Origin: Mycobacterium vicinigordonae
GTDB taxonomy: Bacteria; Actinomycetota; Actinomycetes; Mycobacteriales; Mycobacteriaceae
Assembly: GCF_013466425.1 (NCBI RefSeq)
Contig: NZ_CP059165.1
Coordinates: 4,960,001-5,024,000 of the forward strand
Length of the DNA stretch: 64,000 nt
Reading direction: 5' to 3'
The notes under the pieces were generated by a model. The model worked only from the letters and a program-made list of their open reading frames with translations. It did no database searches and was not told where the DNA came from. Shown piece after piece: positions 25,190-34,670 of this stretch (positions within the stretch are counted from its first letter, which is position 1; the number at the start of each line of letters is the position of its first letter). The translations under genes were made by a program, and so were the position numbers.

Positions 25190-26729
25190 CCATCTGGGCG
25201 CCCCACGCCTGTCGGATACGCGCATCGACGTCGGGCAGGACCATGTCGCGCTTGTCGATCACCAGGCAGGCACGGTCGGGCTCCCGGTAGCACGGCCACT
25301 GCGGCTCGCCCACCGGTCCGTCCGGTTTGCCGTGGGTGGCGAAGTTGATCCAACGGGTCCGCACTCGCTCCGAGACCCCCAGCGCGGTCTTTGCACCGCC
25401 CAACTTCAGCGAGAAGTCCTGCGGCCCACCGAGATTGCCGAAAACATAGGGCAGCTCGGTGGCATGCGCGGCGCGCACCAACAACAGCTTCAGCAGCGGC
25501 GTGGCATAGTCGAACCGGTACAGATGCACCGGCGCCACCCTGCTGTGGCCGTCAGCCAGCCATACCGAAGGCATCCGGAAGCCAATGTCGGTGGCCATCC
25601 CGACACTGCGAGTCTTGCTTCGGCCCGAGTAGGCCGACTCGAACTCGGCCATGGTGGGTAGCTGCAGGTCGGGTTGTTCGGCGGCGATCTGACTGAACAT
25701 CGTGGTGATCGCGTTCGGTGTGATCGGCATCAGCGGCGAACGCAGCAACTTGAACAGCGCAGCCTCGTGCTTGTTGGTCCCGATGATCAGCGGCACCGGA
25801 AGCAGCCGCCCCTCCTGCGCCAGCTTGACGGGCTGGTCGTGGATTAGGTCACCGTCGACGATGGGCACGAACGCCAGCGTCCCGGGATTGCGTACCGGCA
25901 CTTCGTTGAACACTTCGCTGGTGGCCGCGATCAGGGCCGCAGTCGGCGCATCCGCCACCTCCGGCGCATCGGACTCGGAGATACCCACCTTGTCCAGCAC
26001 CGCCAACGTGACCCGGCGGCCGCGGTCGCGGTCGTACACCGAGGTAGCCGGAGAGCTTTGTGCGATGGCACGGACGAACAGGCCCTCGGCCGCCCGGCAG
26101 GCCAACAGTGTGGTGACGATCCCGGCGCCGGCCGACTCCCCGAACAGCGTGACGTTGCTGGGATCGCCGCCGAACGCCGCGATGTTGTCGCGCACCCAGG
26201 TCAACGCTGCCAGCACGTCACGCAGCCCGACGTTGGAGTCGAATCGCCGCCGCGATGTGCTGAACGACGACAAGTCCAAAAAGCCCAGGGCTCCGACCCG
26301 GTAGTTCACCGTGACCACGACGACGTCGCCGCTGCCGGCCAGCGCGTCGGCCTCATACAGCGGCTGGCTACCCGAACCCAGGACGTAGGCGCCCCCATGC
26401 AGCCACACCATCACCGGTCTCGCGGCGCCGGGCTGCGCCCCGGCCGGTGCCCAGATGTTGAGCCGAAGACAATCCTCGCCCTGCGGCGCTCCCAGATCGA
26501 GTTTCATGTTCGGCAAGGTCGACTGCGGGCAAGCCGGCCCAAACTGCGTGGCGTCGGCGACCTCGGTCCACGGCTGCGGAGGTTCGGGATCCCGGAAACG
26601 CAGGTCCCCAACCGGCGGCGCGGCGAAACGGATGCCTTTCCACGTCTTGATCCGTCCATGCGAGCTGTCCACGACGCTGCCCCGGACCGGACCGCAAGCG
26701 GTCTCGACCACACAGTTGTCGATCTTCAT
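25176..26729 (-). CDS. Type-B carboxylesterase (para-nitrobenzyl esterase-like), intact
   Basis: A 517-residue serine esterase. The family markers are all present: GIRFAAPPVGDLRFRDPEPP, EDCLRLNIWAPAG, the oxyanion LHGGAYVLGSG, the nucleophile Ser in VTLFGESAGAGIVTTLL, the acid Glu in IIGTNKHEAALFK and the His region RAAHATELPYVFG. In H37Rv the locus is recalled as split into Rv1104 and Rv1105; here one uninterrupted frame covers the whole enzyme. ATG 26729 is chosen with GGGAG upstream; the frame continues to 26780 without better signals. Substrate unknown, an ester. Confidence 0.88.
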   Translation of the reverse strand: MKIDNCVVETACGPVRGSVVDSSHGRIKTWKGIRFAAPPVGDLRFRDPEPPQPWTEVADATQFGPACPQSTLPNMKLDLGAPQGEDCLRLNIWAPAGAQPGAARPVMVWLHGGAYVLGSGSQPLYEADALAGSGDVVVVTVNYRVGALGFLDLSSFSTSRRRFDSNVGLRDVLAALTWVRDNIAAFGGDPSNVTLFGESAGAGIVTTLLACRAAEGLFVRAIAQSSPATSVYDRDRGRRVTLAVLDKVGISESDAPEVADAPTAALIAATSEVFNEVPVRNPGTLAFVPIVDGDLIHDQPVKLAQEGRLLPVPLIIGTNKHEAALFKLLRSPLMPITPNAITTMFSQIAAEQPDLQLPTMAEFESAYSGRSKTRSVGMATDIGFRMPSVWLADGHSRVAPVHLYRFDYATPLLKLLLVRAAHATELPYVFGNLGGPQDFSLKLGGAKTALGVSERVRTRWINFATHGKPDGPVGEPQWPCYREPDRACLVIDKRDMVLPDVDARIRQAWGAQMVSFR

Positions 26730-26838
26730 AAGTTGCGTACTCCCACTGCCGGCTCCGAACAGGTTAACGACCCGCCGCACGGGATACCTCGGTTAAGGTT
26801 GCGCCAACACCGACGCGGAGGGCGGTCGCGGTTGCGGC

Positions 26839-27984
26839 ATGAACACCGAATTCACGATCACTCAGAAGCGCGCGCTGGCGGTTACCACCATCGTCGCTCT
26901 GCTGTTCGGCGCGTACTTCCTGCGCAACTACTTCGTTCTAATAGTGGTGGCCGCCGTCGGCGCCTACCTGTTCACCCCGCTGTTCAATCGGTTCAACACG
27001 CGACTCAATGCCGGACTTTCGGCCACCTGCACGCTGCTGTCGGCGCTGCTGATGGTGATCGTGCCGGTCGGACTGCTGGTGACGCTGGCGATCGTGCAGA
27101 TCGCCCGGATGGTCGACTCGGTAGCCGGCTGGGTGCGCTCGACCGGTCTCAACGGCTTGGGCGACAAGGCCTTGCATCTGGTCAATGAGTTGCTGGGCCG
27201 GGTCCCGTTCGTGCACGTGACGGTTACCGCCGAAACGCTGCGCAAGGCGATGGTCTCAGCCGCGCAAAACGTTGGCCACTGGCTGCTGGGCGTTTTGCAG
27301 AGCACCGCCGGAAGCGTGGCCGGCGTGATCACCTCGGCCATCATCTTCTTGTACGTCTTCGTCGCGATGCTGGTGAACCGGGACAAGCTACGCAACCTGA
27401 TCGGCCAGCTCAACCCCCTCGGCGAAGAAGTCACCGACCTGTATCTGCAGAAGATGGGTTCGATGGTGCGCGGCACCGTCAACGGCCAGTTCGTGATCGC
27501 CTTCTGTCAGGGCGTCTCCGGTGCCGCGTCGGTATATCTCGCCGGCTTCCACCACGGCTTCTTCATCTTCGCGATCCTGCTGACGGCATTGTCGATCATC
27601 CCGCTGGGCGGCGGCATCGTCACCATCCCGTTCGGCATCGGCATGATGTTCTTCGGCAACATCGGCGGCGGCCTGTTCGTGGTGCTGTTCCACCTGATCG
27701 TGGTCACCAACATCGATAACTTCCTGCGTCCGATCCTGGTGCCGCGCGACGCCCGGCTGAACCCGGCGCTGATGCTGCTCTCGGTGTTCGCAGGCATCTC
27801 CATGTTCGGACCGTGGGGCATCATCATCGGGCCGGTGCTGATGATCATCATCGTCACCACCATCGACGTCTACCTGGCGGTGTACAAGGGCGTAGAGCTG
27901 AAACCGGTGGAGGACAAGCCTGTTCGGCGGAGTTGGCTGCCCTGGCGGGCGTCGGACAAGCGAGCTACGTCAAGCGCTGAGTGA
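26839..27984 (+). CDS. AI-2E family transporter (Rv1101c-like, UPF0118)
   Basis: A 381-residue integral membrane protein with about eight helices. Family traits: an N-terminal helix pair (LAVTTIVALLFGAYFLRNYF and VAAVGAYLFTPLFNRFNTRL), a long extracytoplasmic helical region, then GQFVIAFCQGVSGAASVYLA, the Gly-rich LIIPLGGGIVTIPFGIGM-type segment and VVTNIDNFLRPILVPRDARL. Homologues include autoinducer-2 exporters and Na+/H+ antiporter-like proteins; the substrate here is unknown. It overlaps the convergent hydrolase gene by 20 bases. Confidence 0.86.
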   Translation: MNTEFTITQKRALAVTTIVALLFGAYFLRNYFVLIVVAAVGAYLFTPLFNRFNTRLNAGLSATCTLLSALLMVIVPVGLLVTLAIVQIARMVDSVAGWVRSTGLNGLGDKALHLVNELLGRVPFVHVTVTAETLRKAMVSAAQNVGHWLLGVLQSTAGSVAGVITSAIIFLYVFVAMLVNRDKLRNLIGQLNPLGEEVTDLYLQKMGSMVRGTVNGQFVIAFCQGVSGAASVYLAGFHHGFFIFAILLTALSIIPLGGGIVTIPFGIGMMFFGNIGGGLFVVLFHLIVVTNIDNFLRPILVPRDARLNPALMLLSVFAGISMFGPWGIIIGPVLMIIIVTTIDVYLAVYKGVELKPVEDKPVRRSWLPWRASDKRATSSAE

Positions 27985-28762
27985 GGAATTCGACGACGCG
28001 CTTGCGCGCCTCGTAGGCCGGCTGGCCGTCGACCTCGCGAACCTCATCGGTGAGCACCGAGTGCGCCATGCGGCCGAAACCGTGTTCGTTGTCGGGGGCG
28101 GAGTTGATCTCGATCACCTCGAACGCGTCACCGAGACGCTGCTTGAGCGTGTGGAACCGCTCGCCAGGCGCCATCTTGTCCTCACTGAAGCGCAATCCCA
28201 TGGCGCACAGGCCGTCATCGGCGCAACGCCCGGCGACGATGCTGAGTTCGGAATCGCTGAGCCCGGGATCGCGACGCTGCTTGGCGGTCAGCGGAAACGG
28301 CACCGACGGTTGGCTAAGCACCGGCGCCAGCACGCTGTCGTCGACAGCAGCGGCGAGCGCGAACCCGCCGGTGAAGCACTGCCCGATCACGCCCACGCCC
28401 GTGCCCGGCGTCGACGCGTTGAGATCGCGGGCAAGGGCGCGCAGGAACAACGACACCGGTCGTTGCTTGTTGGTGGCCATCGCCGCGAATTCCTTTGCCA
28501 CACAGACCCGGCCGAGGGTGGCGGCGACGTAGCCGGCCGTTTTGGGCTGGCCGGGCTCGCCGAACAAGGACGGCATGGCCACGGTGAACCCGTTGTCCAC
28601 CAGATGATTACCCAGGCCCAGTACGCCGGGGTGGATGCCTGGTATCTCCGGGATCAGCACCACCCCGGGACCCGACCCCTTGCGGTAGACGTCGTGGGTG
28701 TAGCCGGCGCCGGTGAACGGCTCGGCTGACCAGCCGGACAGGTCTGCTTCGGGTGCGCCCAC
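27965..28762 (-). CDS. Dienelactone hydrolase family protein
   Basis: A 265-residue alpha/beta hydrolase with a cysteine nucleophile: VGVIGQCFTGGFALAAAV near residue 127 has the G-x-C-x-G elbow of dienelactone hydrolases. The early segment VVLIPEIPGIHPGVLGLGNH holds the conserved Glu that activates the Cys. A C-terminal His lies in APDNEHGFGRMAH. The DLH family opens lactone rings in aromatic catabolism, but the physiological substrate in mycobacteria is unclear. It lies 12 bp after the DUF4245 gene on the same strand. Confidence 0.82.
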   Translation of the reverse strand: MGAPEADLSGWSAEPFTGAGYTHDVYRKGSGPGVVLIPEIPGIHPGVLGLGNHLVDNGFTVAMPSLFGEPGQPKTAGYVAATLGRVCVAKEFAAMATNKQRPVSLFLRALARDLNASTPGTGVGVIGQCFTGGFALAAAVDDSVLAPVLSQPSVPFPLTAKQRRDPGLSDSELSIVAGRCADDGLCAMGLRFSEDKMAPGERFHTLKQRLGDAFEVIEINSAPDNEHGFGRMAHSVLTDEVREVDGQPAYEARKRVVEFLTQRLT

Positions 28763-28774
28763 GCGTGTGCCCTT

Positions 28775-29419
28775 CTACTTGTTCGGCAGCGGTTGCTGCG
28801 ATTGTGTCGCCGCCGCCAGGGTACGGAACTGCTCCGGGGTCCCGGCACCAGAGATCGCGACTTGGGTGGGGCCGGACGGACTGGCCAGCCGGGTGGTCCA
28901 CACCGGTTCCACCGCGCCGTTCTGATCGGCGCCCTGGTAGACGACCCAGCTGGTGCCGGCGATGTCGACGGTTCCGGTCGGATACATCCCAGGGTGGATC
29001 GAGGCGACTAGTTTGTCCTCGTCGGCATCGCTCTGGGTGAGGCTCAGGTACATCCCCGTCGGGCTGATGTAGCCCACCGTGGAGGTGGACGCATGTAATT
29101 TCTGGCCCGCGGCAGCGTCGGTGCGGCCGGCGTCGATACCGCCGCGGCTGCCCGAATTGGGTTTCCAGTCCGCAGGTAGCCGCGGCAGCCGGATCGGGAA
29201 CCCCAGCGCCGCCGCGTCGGCCTTCAGCGCCGCCGCCGCGTCGTAGGACGGGACGGTGCCACGGTTCGTTCCGCCCGGTGCGATCGAACACATCCCGACC
29301 ATGCCGGCCAGCAGGATGCAGCCCAGCACCAACGGAGCCAGCGACCAGAACATGTCGCGGCCGTCCTGCAGCAACCGCGGCTTGGCCGGCTTCGGGGTCG
29401 GCTGGGGCTCGGCAGTCAC
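28775..29419 (-). CDS. DUF4245 family membrane-anchored protein (Rv1100-like)
   Basis: A 214-residue protein with a short Pro-rich cytoplasmic N-terminus, one membrane helix (DMFWSLAPLVLGCILLAGMV) and an extracytoplasmic domain with SIAPGGTNRGTVPSYDAAAA and GFPIRLPRLPADWKPNSG, as in DUF4245 proteins. Function unknown. GTG 29419 is taken as start because the domain and H37Rv-like length begin there. Divergent from glpX with about 95 bp between them; same strand and 12 bp from the DLH-like gene. Confidence 0.83.
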   Translation of the reverse strand: MTAEPQPTPKPAKPRLLQDGRDMFWSLAPLVLGCILLAGMVGMCSIAPGGTNRGTVPSYDAAAALKADAAALGFPIRLPRLPADWKPNSGSRGGIDAGRTDAAAGQKLHASTSTVGYISPTGMYLSLTQSDADEDKLVASIHPGMYPTGTVDIAGTSWVVYQGADQNGAVEPVWTTRLASPSGPTQVAISGAGTPEQFRTLAAATQSQQPLPNK

Positions 29420-29514
29420 ACCCCGAGTATCCCAGCTCCAGACAGGAGTTCTGCTTCTGGGACAATCTCTGACATGGACCAAGAGCCTCTGACCACGAAC
29501 CAAGAGCGCCGAGC

Positions 29515-30588
29515 ATGACTGCCCAGGGATCGGGCTCGACCCTTGCCGGGGCGTCGCCCGCGCGACTGTCCCGCGGTGAAGCCCCAGACCGCAACCTGGC
29601 CCTGGAACTCGTGCGCGTCACCGAGGCCGGTGCCATGGCCGCGGGCCGCTGGGTGGGCCGCGGCGACAAAGAAGGCGGCGATGGCGCCGCCGTCGACGCC
29701 ATACGCCAACTGGTGAATTCGGTGTCGATGCGCGGCGTCGTGGTGATCGGCGAAGGCGAAAAAGACGAAGCGCCGATGCTCTACAACGGCGAAGAGGTGG
29801 GCAACGGCGACGGGCCCGAGTGCGATTTCGCCGTCGACCCGATTGACGGCACCACCCTGATGAGCAAGGGCATGCCCAACGCGATCTCGGTGCTGGCCGT
29901 GGCCGACCGGGGCGCCATGTTCGATCCGTCGGCCGTGTTCTACATGAACAAGATCGCCGTCGGACCCGAAGCCGCACACGTGCTGGACATCACCGCGCCG
30001 ATCGCCGAGAACATCCGCGCGGTCGCCAAGGTCAAGGGACTTTCGCCCGCCGACATGACGGTGTGCATCCTGGACCGGCCGCGGCACGCGCAGCTGATCG
30101 CCGACGTCCGCGACACGGGGGCCCGGATCCGGCTGATCACCGACGGCGACGTCGCCGGCGCGATCTCCGCATGCCGCCCCGGCTCGGGCACCGACATGCT
30201 GGCCGGCATCGGCGGCACCCCGGAGGGCATCATCACCGCGGCCGCCATCCGATGCATGGGCGGCGCGATCCAGGCGCAGTTGGCGCCCACCGACGAGGCC
30301 GAGCGACGCAAGGCCCTCGATGCCGGCCACGACGTGGAGCGGGTGCTGACCACCCGGGACCTCGTCTCCGGTGACAACGTGTTCTTCTGCGCCACCGGGG
30401 TCACCGACGGCGACTTGCTCAAGGGCGTTCGGTACCAGCCTGGCGGCTGCACCACACAGTCGATCGTGATGCGCTCCAAGTCGGGCACGGTGCGCATGAT
30501 CGAGGCCTACCATCGGCTGTCCAAACTCAACGAGTACTCGGCGATCGACTTCACCGGCGACACCAACGCCGCCTATCCCCTGCCGTAA
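29515..30588 (+). CDS. glpX: Fructose-1,6-bisphosphatase, class II
   Basis: A 357-residue enzyme (Rv1099c) that dephosphorylates fructose 1,6-bisphosphate, essential for gluconeogenesis on lipids. Motifs: [40 protein letters not shown] (metal ligands), [16 protein letters not shown] and the phosphate-binding region near [20 protein letters not shown]. The roughly 28 residues before [12 protein letters not shown] are a poorly conserved extension, so a later start is possible. fum follows after 30 bp, placing gluconeogenesis and TCA genes in one operon. Confidence 0.95.
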   Translation: MTAQGSGSTLAGASPARLSRGEAPDRNLALELVRVTEAGAMAAGRWVGRGDKEGGDGAAVDAIRQLVNSVSMRGVVVIGEGEKDEAPMLYNGEEVGNGDGPECDFAVDPIDGTTLMSKGMPNAISVLAVADRGAMFDPSAVFYMNKIAVGPEAAHVLDITAPIAENIRAVAKVKGLSPADMTVCILDRPRHAQLIADVRDTGARIRLITDGDVAGAISACRPGSGTDMLAGIGGTPEGIITAAAIRCMGGAIQAQLAPTDEAERRKALDAGHDVERVLTTRDLVSGDNVFFCATGVTDGDLLKGVRYQPGGCTTQSIVMRSKSGTVRMIEAYHRLSKLNEYSAIDFTGDTNAAYPLP

Positions 30589-30618
30589 ATCCGTACAACC
30601 CAAAGGATCTGAAAAGCT

Positions 30619-32040
30619 ATGGCCGACACCGCGACCGACGAAGGCGAATACCGCATCGAGCACGACACTATGGGTGAGGTCCGAGTGCCGGCGAAAGCGT
30701 TGTGGCGCGCCCAAACTCAGCGTGCGGTGGAGAACTTCCCGATTTCCGGCCGAGGCTTGGAGCGCACCCAGATCCGGGCACTGGGACTGCTGAAAGGCGC
30801 TTGCGCGCAAGTCAATAAGGACCTCGGGCTGCTAGCACCGGAGAAGGCCGATGCGATCATCGCCGCGGCCGCCGAGATCGCCGACGGCAAGCATGACGAC
30901 CAGTTCCCCATCGACGTCTTCCAGACCGGGTCGGGCACCAGCTCGAACATGAACACCAATGAGGTGATCGCGTCGATCGCGGCCGCCAACGGTGTCACGG
31001 TGCACCCGAACGACGACGTCAACATGTCGCAGTCGTCCAACGACACCTTCCCGACCGCCACTCACATCGCGGCCACCGAGGCCGCGGTGAGCCACCTGAT
31101 CCCGGCGCTGCAAATTCTGCAGGATGCGTTGGCGGCTAAGGCGCTGGAGTGGCAGACGGTGGTCAAGTCAGGACGCACCCACCTGATGGACGCCGTTCCG
31201 GTGACGCTGGGCCAGGAGTTCAGCGGCTATGCCCGCCAGATCGAGGCCGGCATCGAACGAGTACGCGCTTCGCTGCCCCGGCTCGGTGAACTCGCCATCG
31301 GGGGTACCGCTGTCGGCACCGGGCTCAATGCCCCAGAGGGCTTCGGCGTCCGGGTGGTCGCGGTGTTGGTGGAACAGACCGGGATATCCGAGTTGCGCAC
31401 GGCCACAAACTCTTTCGAGGCACAGGCGGCCCGCGACGGACTGGTCGAGGTGTCCGGCGCTCTGCGTACCATCGCGGTATCGCTGACCAAGATCGCCAAC
31501 GACATCCGGTGGATGGGCTCAGGCCCGCTGACCGGCCTGGCCGAGATTGCGCTCCCCGACCTACAGCCGGGCAGCTCGATCATGCCGGGCAAGGTAAATC
31601 CTGTTCTGCCGGAGGCGGTAACCCAGGTCGCCGCGCAGGTGATCGGTAACGACTCCGCGGTCGCCGTCGGCGGGCTGTCGGGCGCCTTCGAACTCAACGT
31701 CTACATCCCGATGATGGCGCGCAACGTCCTCGAGTCATTCAAGCTGCTGACCAACGTGTCCAAGCTATTCGCCGAGCGCTGCATCGTGGGACTCAAGGCC
31801 AATGTCGAGCACCTGCGCGAGCTGGCCGAGTCGTCGCCGTCGATCGTGACGCCGCTGAACTCGGCGATCGGTTACGAAGAGGCCGCCGCGGTAGCCAAGC
31901 AGGCGCTCAAAGAGCGTAAGACGATTCGCCAAACGGTCATCGACCGTGGCCTGATCGGTGACAAGCTCTCGGTCGAGGAACTCGACCGTCGACTGGACGT
32001 GTTGGCGATGGCCAGGGTCGAGACGACCGACGAGAACTAG
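30619..32040 (+). CDS. fum: Fumarate hydratase, class II
   Basis: A 473-residue enzyme (Rv1098c) converting fumarate to malate without an Fe-S cluster. The family signature [19 protein letters not shown] contains the catalytic mobile-loop Ser. Substrate-site blocks [36 protein letters not shown] and [19 protein letters not shown] are complete. AAAGGA lies about 12-13 bases before the ATG. Co-directional with glpX upstream and the Pro/Gly-rich membrane protein downstream. Confidence 0.96.
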   Translation: MADTATDEGEYRIEHDTMGEVRVPAKALWRAQTQRAVENFPISGRGLERTQIRALGLLKGACAQVNKDLGLLAPEKADAIIAAAAEIADGKHDDQFPIDVFQTGSGTSSNMNTNEVIASIAAANGVTVHPNDDVNMSQSSNDTFPTATHIAATEAAVSHLIPALQILQDALAAKALEWQTVVKSGRTHLMDAVPVTLGQEFSGYARQIEAGIERVRASLPRLGELAIGGTAVGTGLNAPEGFGVRVVAVLVEQTGISELRTATNSFEAQAARDGLVEVSGALRTIAVSLTKIANDIRWMGSGPLTGLAEIALPDLQPGSSIMPGKVNPVLPEAVTQVAAQVIGNDSAVAVGGLSGAFELNVYIPMMARNVLESFKLLTNVSKLFAERCIVGLKANVEHLRELAESSPSIVTPLNSAIGYEEAAAVAKQALKERKTIRQTVIDRGLIGDKLSVEELDRRLDVLAMARVETTDEN

Positions 32041-32131
32041 CGCCGCACCAGGCCCACCCGCATAATTGCGCTGACGCGGTTGCGTTGCCGCCTCGCGGGA
32101 GGTGGCCGACGAGATTGAGAGTGGTTGAGAT

Positions 32132-33148
32132 ATGACGGTGCCTCCGGGCGGCCCCTACGGCCAGGACCCCTACGGAACCAATCCGTATGGGCAGCAACCC
32201 CATTGGAGCGGACAGCCGCAGGAGTGGAGCCAACAGCCGCAGCAGTGGGGCCAACAACCACCCGGCCAGTCGGCTGAGCCTACGCAGGCCGCCCCTTACT
32301 CGTACCCACCCGCCGCTCCGTACGGCACCGACCCCTACGGCAACCCGGGCTACCCACCGCAACAATTCACCCAGCCCGGCCAGCAGCCGCCCGGCTGGCC
32401 GGGTGGGCCTGGTGGGCCGTATCCCCCGCCCGGGCCGCCGAAGAACTCCAAGCTGCCCTGGCTGATCGTCGGCGGCATCGCCGTGCTGGGCGCGATCGTC
32501 CTGGTGGTGGTCCTGGTGGTGTCCCTCAACAGCGGGAAGAGTTCGCCGTCGGCGAGCCCGTCGACAACCACGACAGCCGAGGCATCGGGGCCGGGCAGCG
32601 GCCAGCAGACCGCCACCGATTGCACTCCCAACGTGTCCGGTGGCGCCATGCCCAGCGGCGATACGGTGAGCGCCGGCAAGCTGTCCTTCCCGGCCAACCT
32701 GGCGGCCGGGTGGCAGCCCTACGTCGACGACCAGAACCCGAATCTGATCGACGGGGCGGGCCTGGCGAAAGAGGTGGCAGGCGGCAATCAGTGGATGATG
32801 CAGGTCGAGGTGGCCGTGACCAACTTCGTGACCAGCATGGACGTCAGCGCGCAGGCGTCCAAGCTGTTGGATTGCGTCGCCGTGGGCCCCGGCTACAACC
32901 AGGTTTCGCCCTCGCTGGGCCCCAAGACCACGTCGTCGATGACGGTCGATGGCCTCAAAGCTGCGAAGGTGCAAGCCGACGTCACCATTGGTGACGCCTC
33001 GCGCGGGGTCAAGGGCGACACTGTCACCATCGTCGCGGTGGATACCAAACCGGTGACCATCTTCCTGGGTGCGGTGCCGATCGGCGACTCGGCGTCGCAG
33101 GCCATCGTCGACAGCGTCATTGCGGCGCTGAAGGTTACGAAGACCTAG
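32132..33148 (+). CDS. Pro/Gly/Gln-rich membrane protein (Rv1097c-like)
   Basis: A 338-residue protein: a disordered cytoplasmic N-terminus of about 105 residues rich in Pro, Gly, Gln and Tyr (PYGQDPYGTNPYGQQ), one membrane helix (LPWLIVGGIAVLGAIVLVVV), a Ser/Thr linker, then a compact extracytoplasmic domain (from about residue 165) with two Cys. The domain plan resembles mycobacterial proteins with a DUF4190- or MmpS-like layout, but I cannot assign a family to the outer domain. Function unknown. Confidence 0.75.
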   Translation: MTVPPGGPYGQDPYGTNPYGQQPHWSGQPQEWSQQPQQWGQQPPGQSAEPTQAAPYSYPPAAPYGTDPYGNPGYPPQQFTQPGQQPPGWPGGPGGPYPPPGPPKNSKLPWLIVGGIAVLGAIVLVVVLVVSLNSGKSSPSASPSTTTTAEASGPGSGQQTATDCTPNVSGGAMPSGDTVSAGKLSFPANLAAGWQPYVDDQNPNLIDGAGLAKEVAGGNQWMMQVEVAVTNFVTSMDVSAQASKLLDCVAVGPGYNQVSPSLGPKTTSSMTVDGLKAAKVQADVTIGDASRGVKGDTVTIVAVDTKPVTIFLGAVPIGDSASQAIVDSVIAALKVTKT

Positions 33149-33167
33149 CGCCCCATCCGGTCGGGGC

Positions 33168-34670
33168 TCAATCGGTACCCACTGGCGCCGAGACATGGGT
33201 CGGTTCGGAGCGCCCGCGCAGCACCGTTGAATAGCACTCAGCCCAGCGCTTGCGCTCAGCGGCGTCGGCACGTTCGATTGCCCCGCCCGAGCACAGCATT
33301 CGCCGATCCGAGGTCTTGGCCAGGTCGGCCAGCCGCGCGGCTTCGTTGACGGCATCCCCGATCACGGTGTATTCGTAGCGGTTCTCCGCACCGATGTTGC
33401 CTGCGAATACTCGACCCGCCGAGACACCGATCCCGAAGTCCACCAACGGAAGTCGGCGCAGCTTGACGCCCAGTGCACGCGCCGTCGCCAGCGCATCGGC
33501 AGCCGGCTGGCCTGAGCGCAGCGGTGCACCGAAGATGACAAGTGCGGCGTCACCCTCGAATTTGTTGATCAGTCCCCGATATTCGTCCACGGTGTCCACG
33601 ACGATGCGGAAAAAATCGTTGAGCACCGCCGCAACCTCCTGCGGCGGAAGGCTTTCGGCGAGCCCGGTAGACCCCACCAGGTCGATGTAGAGGACCGCCG
33701 CGTCTACCACGTCGCCGGAGAGCGAGGAACCTTCCTCCAAAGCGCGCCGGGCCACGTCGGCCCCCACGTGCCGGCCGAACAGGTCGCGGATCCGTTCGCG
33801 TTCCTCCAAGCCAGTGACCATCCGGTTGAATCCGCTTTGCAGACGCCCGATCTGGGAACGTTCGTACACCCCGACGTAGGTTCCCATATGACCGTGCTCG
33901 ATCTCGGCCATCGCGTCGGCGACCTCACTGACCGGATCGGAGATCGACCTCGATGTCAGGATCATCGTCGGCAACCCCAGCAACAGCGCGGCCAGCGACA
34001 CCACCAGCACCGGCACGTCCAGGGCCGCGGAACTGTCGATCAGCCAACCGGCAGAACGCAACCCGACGAATGTCGCGATAACGCCGATGGGCAGCGCACT
34101 ACACAGGAACCACAGCAGGACCAGTCGAGCGAACACGCCTGGTACCACCAGGCGGGGCTCGCAACCCCGGGTGGCCAACCCCATGATCGGCCGCAAGGTG
34201 CGTTGCGCCAGCAGCATGCCCATGCCCGCGGCCGCCGCCCCACCCAGCACCACCCCAAGTGAGATCGGCACCAGCAGCGCGCCACCGCCGTCGCGATTCA
34301 CCAACAGCAGGATGCCGCCGCTGGCCCCCCAGACCGCCGCCAGCAGCGCCGACTGCTTGCCGGCGAGTTTTATTGCGGCGTCGCGTTGTTTGGGTGTGGG
34401 TTCGTCGCCGGCCACATACCAGCGCAGGGTCGGTGCCAGGATCAGCGGTCCGGCGACGGCCACGGCGAGGGTGCTCAGCACCACCAGCAACACCACCAGC
34501 CCGGTGTTCTTCTCGGCGAAGTCGGCGTTGGACACACCGAGGGTGTGACCACGCAGCGGGATCAGGATGGCGGCAGCGTCCACTACGGCCAGGATGTAAG
34601 CCAAGCTCAGGTCGGCTGCGTATTGCAGCGACAACCTCAGGGCAGACTTCGGCGCCGGGTCCTCAGGCAC
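33168..34670 (-). CDS. Membrane adenylyl cyclase with HAMP domain (Rv1318c-Rv1320c type)
   Basis: A 500-residue protein: six membrane helices in the first about 240 residues, a HAMP linker (SISDPVSEVADAMAEIEHGH), and a class III cyclase domain from about residue 320. Catalytic residues are present: Asp in VLYIDLVGSTGLAESL, ATP-selecting Lys and Asp in LINKFEGDAALVIFG, and Asn/Arg in YTVIGDAVNEAARLADL. It should couple membrane signals to cAMP. I recall no cyclase between Rv1096 and Rv1097c, so this looks like an inserted or lineage-specific gene. GTG 34670 overlaps the deacetylase stop by 8 bases. Confidence 0.84.
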   Translation of the reverse strand: MPEDPAPKSALRLSLQYAADLSLAYILAVVDAAAILIPLRGHTLGVSNADFAEKNTGLVVLLVVLSTLAVAVAGPLILAPTLRWYVAGDEPTPKQRDAAIKLAGKQSALLAAVWGASGGILLLVNRDGGGALLVPISLGVVLGGAAAAGMGMLLAQRTLRPIMGLATRGCEPRLVVPGVFARLVLLWFLCSALPIGVIATFVGLRSAGWLIDSSAALDVPVLVVSLAALLLGLPTMILTSRSISDPVSEVADAMAEIEHGHMGTYVGVYERSQIGRLQSGFNRMVTGLEERERIRDLFGRHVGADVARRALEEGSSLSGDVVDAAVLYIDLVGSTGLAESLPPQEVAAVLNDFFRIVVDTVDEYRGLINKFEGDAALVIFGAPLRSGQPAADALATARALGVKLRRLPLVDFGIGVSAGRVFAGNIGAENRYEYTVIGDAVNEAARLADLAKTSDRRMLCSGGAIERADAAERKRWAECYSTVLRGRSEPTHVSAPVGTD

